This document shows positions 62,901 through 63,760 of a DNA stretch of 63,760 nt, piece by piece (position 1 is the stretch's first letter; every line of letters starts with the position of its first letter). The stretch lies in assembly GCA_947168905.1 (NCBI GenBank), contig CAMVNR010000003.1, positions 1 through 63,760 of the forward strand, read 5' to 3'. The notes under the pieces were generated by a model that saw only the letters and a list, made by a program, of their open reading frames with translations, ran no database searches and was not told the DNA's origin. This stretch comes from an uncultured Lachnospiraceae bacterium. Its GTDB lineage: Bacteria > Bacillota > Clostridia > Lachnospirales > Lachnospiraceae. The position numbers were made by a program, and so were the translations under genes.

Positions 62901-63760
62901 ATGATCGGGAATTATGCCTTTTTCGGAGCGAACAGCCTGAAGATGCCGGATCTTCCGGACAGCCTGGAAAATGTCGGGAAATATGCTTTTTCCGCGCCAG
63001 AAGAAAGCGTTCCGGAGCCCGGGCTCTATGAAGAGCCTGCCGTGATTTATATTCCTGCGAAGCTTACCCTGATCTGTACCGGTGCATTTACAGGCTTTCC
63101 TGTCAGAACCTTTGACGTGCATCCGAAGAACCCGTATTATTCGGACAGGGCAGGCGCACTCACAAATAAAGCCGGTGATTCCCTGATTGAATTCGAGGGA
63201 ACACCGTTTAATACCTATATCGTGCCGGAAGGGATCCGGGATCTGGACCTCTCTATTCTGGAAGAACTCAGCGTCATGACTCCCGGACGGTTCTATTCGG
63301 TGCAGGTGTATCTTCCCGACAGTCTGATCCGGGTGCACGGAGAATGCAGCCAAAAAGACCGCTGCGTGATTCACGCAAGGGAAGGCTCCTATGCGGAAAT
63401 GTATGCGAAAGCAGAAGGAATAGAACTGTCATATGATATGGAGCCGATCCGTTCGGAGACGACGGTTTATACCGGCGCGGGCGAAGTTCACTACTATCTG
63501 ACAGATACACATGCAGTGCTCTATGCCTATACCGGAGAGGACAGAACACTCGGGCTTCCGGAAAAGGTATCGGGACTGCCGCTGACAGTCATCGGCGACG
63601 GGATCCGAAGCATCGGTGCAAACGGGGCGGAGGAGCTTGACAGCATAACGCTCCCGGGCACAGTAGAAGTCATTTCGCCGCATGCCTTCAGTTTTATGGG
63701 CGAACTGGACCTTGAGCTTCCTGACAGTATCCGCGAAATCGGAAACGAAGCGTTTTTCTA
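59955..63760 (+). CDS. Lipoprotein with clostripain (C11) protease domain and BspA-type leucine-rich repeats (3' end beyond window)
   Basis: An open frame of at least 1268 codons with no stop before the window end. It starts with a lipobox (LILLSGC, Cys23) followed by a long Ser/Glu/Gly-rich linker (about 30-120). The clostripain-like domain (about 138-520) has catalytic His in IFWDHGGG (near 254) and Cys in FDACMMGN (near 299). After a mixed region (about 525-760), leucine-rich repeats of the LRR_5/BspA kind begin (near 785 onward). Examples are LPEGLSEIGGEAFLNC, FPESLVKIGERAFGNC and LPDSIEYIGAYAFYGC. The ATG at 59955 has a weak ribosome site (GAGGTAGAAG). It is probably a surface protease with adhesion repeats. 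Confidence 0.9.
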   Translation, partial: MKHLPRKLRLVVLLLAALILLSGCFSRTDRTPSSKPHPDASEAVSSADEASASARSGEDEAGSGEAAESGSSENTETGNGESEGTGSTEDAGTSSESSEPGEELPETSGEYSRALARKNQDFNPDDAKIIPGDLAVQKKKDWTVMVYMIGSNLESALGAASRDIDEMTDSGLDDKKGSLLLYTGGSTRWQSDVPCDRNTVLDLGRTEDKRIVASTEKNADMGAAGTLSAFVNFCTKYYPAKHYALIFWDHGGGPLWGYGSDELYQGDGLLLSELRAAMQNTVFYGGTKLDLVGFDACMMGNIETMTVFSDFAEVFVASEEMEPSDGWDYHFLSELKKAEDGSALGSSIVRSFREHYENRLSDIYRPDLTLSCTDLSKCRELQRLISEAANHMTGQLVRDGFPEIAALRSEVRSFGSVTDSSGGSAYYYDLVDLRGLIGSIPGLGRDRIRKAEECFSQAVIENYSNLEDAHGISIYFPSVNRSQYYEMREVYDTLGINAEYSGFLSGISSKWQAASRKDWSFEALQASGDEYILKLSPEQQEELVSAKYTILQKCQDGEYTPVMSGCRISLDKDGTLRLPKDPELVCLETDSRRVVWPVSETEATRRRRVLKTQYTSLLSGGIRKQERSISEMKEITATLVYDIKSRGLSLQGISGSASRIDSSGRESVPFWEYDSILYDSVRLVPAWGSEGQLLSVSEWRRSSMEESVMCSILDMLNFTMVRASKLTEELYYLVTFEDANGLLYVTDPSAILPDRTFEIVNEPTELGVLTYALYPDSAVLLSYSGTDREIILPEEVNGKSLLEICDGAFSGRVLYSDSGFTPVEKVTLPEGLSEIGGEAFLNCTALRDINFPESLVKIGERAFGNCALSDRLVLPDSIEYIGAYAFYGCANIKNAVLPANVSLIANGAFACCPNLEIFSISDENPYYCTDNGILYSKKREILIACPAKMSGGLILEESVGYISSEAFSLSELYEIKLPKGLQMIGNYAFFGANSLKMPDLPDSLENVGKYAFSAPEESVPEPGLYEEPAVIYIPAKLTLICTGAFTGFPVRTFDVHPKNPYYSDRAGALTNKAGDSLIEFEGTPFNTYIVPEGIRDLDLSILEELSVMTPGRFYSVQVYLPDSLIRVHGECSQKDRCVIHAREGSYAEMYAKAEGIELSYDMEPIRSETTVYTGAGEVHYYLTDTHAVLYAYTGEDRTLGLPEKVSGLPLTVIGDGIRSIGANGAEELDSITLPGTVEVISPHAFSFMGELDLELPDSIREIGNEAFF

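Overview
The window looks like a chromosomal segment of an anaerobic low-GC Gram-positive bacterium of the class Clostridia, most likely a Lachnospiraceae-type gut organism. Supporting signs are the gene content and order (Asp23-nusB-ispA-dxs-tlyA-nadK-recN, miaB-mutS-mutL, mcsA-mcsB-clpC-radA), the clostridial riboswitch/ECF-transporter pairs, a type III pantothenate kinase, DUF6062 and a class II PPK2, near-consensus SigA promoters with 17-bp spacers, strong AGGAGG ribosome sites, and moderate GC content. The taxon is inferred from protein resemblance only. I saw no rRNA, tRNA or CRISPR.

Bases 1-7200 are a rearranged accessory zone. An AT-rich block (1 to about 785) carries a small yjzC-like gene with its own promoter and terminator, and abuts a tagaturonate reductase gene (uxaB) that has lost its 5' end. 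uxaB overlaps altronate dehydratase (uxaA). Next come a gpsA remnant fused to an unrelated helix-turn-helix remnant, and a complete IS66-family element (4288-7186) with 8-bp target duplications. The IS66 element sits between a nitroreductase gene and its apparent promoter.

Bases 7200-26900 hold envelope and housekeeping functions. They include a large surface protein, a minus-strand operon gtrA-yfhO-ABC exporter (glycosylation-type membrane proteins), a membrane-anchored muramidase-type amidase, acetate kinase overlapping lepA and hemW, and a minus-strand LCP-PBP1A cell-wall operon. They also include an FMN-riboswitch-controlled riboflavin transporter (ribU) and an S-component/coaX pair likely used for pantothenate salvage and CoA synthesis.

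Bases 27000-42500 contain a small alarmone synthetase with a hairpin in its leader, then the long Asp23-nusB-ispA-dxs-tlyA-nadK-recN operon, which lacks the xseA/xseB and argR often seen there. Glycerate kinase, an ECF sigma/anti-sigma-like pair, a TetR regulator, a polyphosphate:AMP phosphotransferase, two small unknown proteins and a THF-riboswitch/folT unit follow.

Bases 42500-63760 hold miaB-mutS-mutL-glnS, a DUF6062-mscL pair, a YtxH-like protein with LEA-like 11-residue repeats and a bitopic membrane protein. These are followed by mcsA-mcsB-clpC-radA, and the window ends inside a large lipoprotein joining a clostripain (C11) protease domain to BspA-type leucine-rich repeats. The most notable anomaly is McsB: both glutamate-bearing catalytic motifs of the guanidino kinase fold are replaced, while the ClpC next to it keeps the two glutamates of its phosphoarginine pockets.
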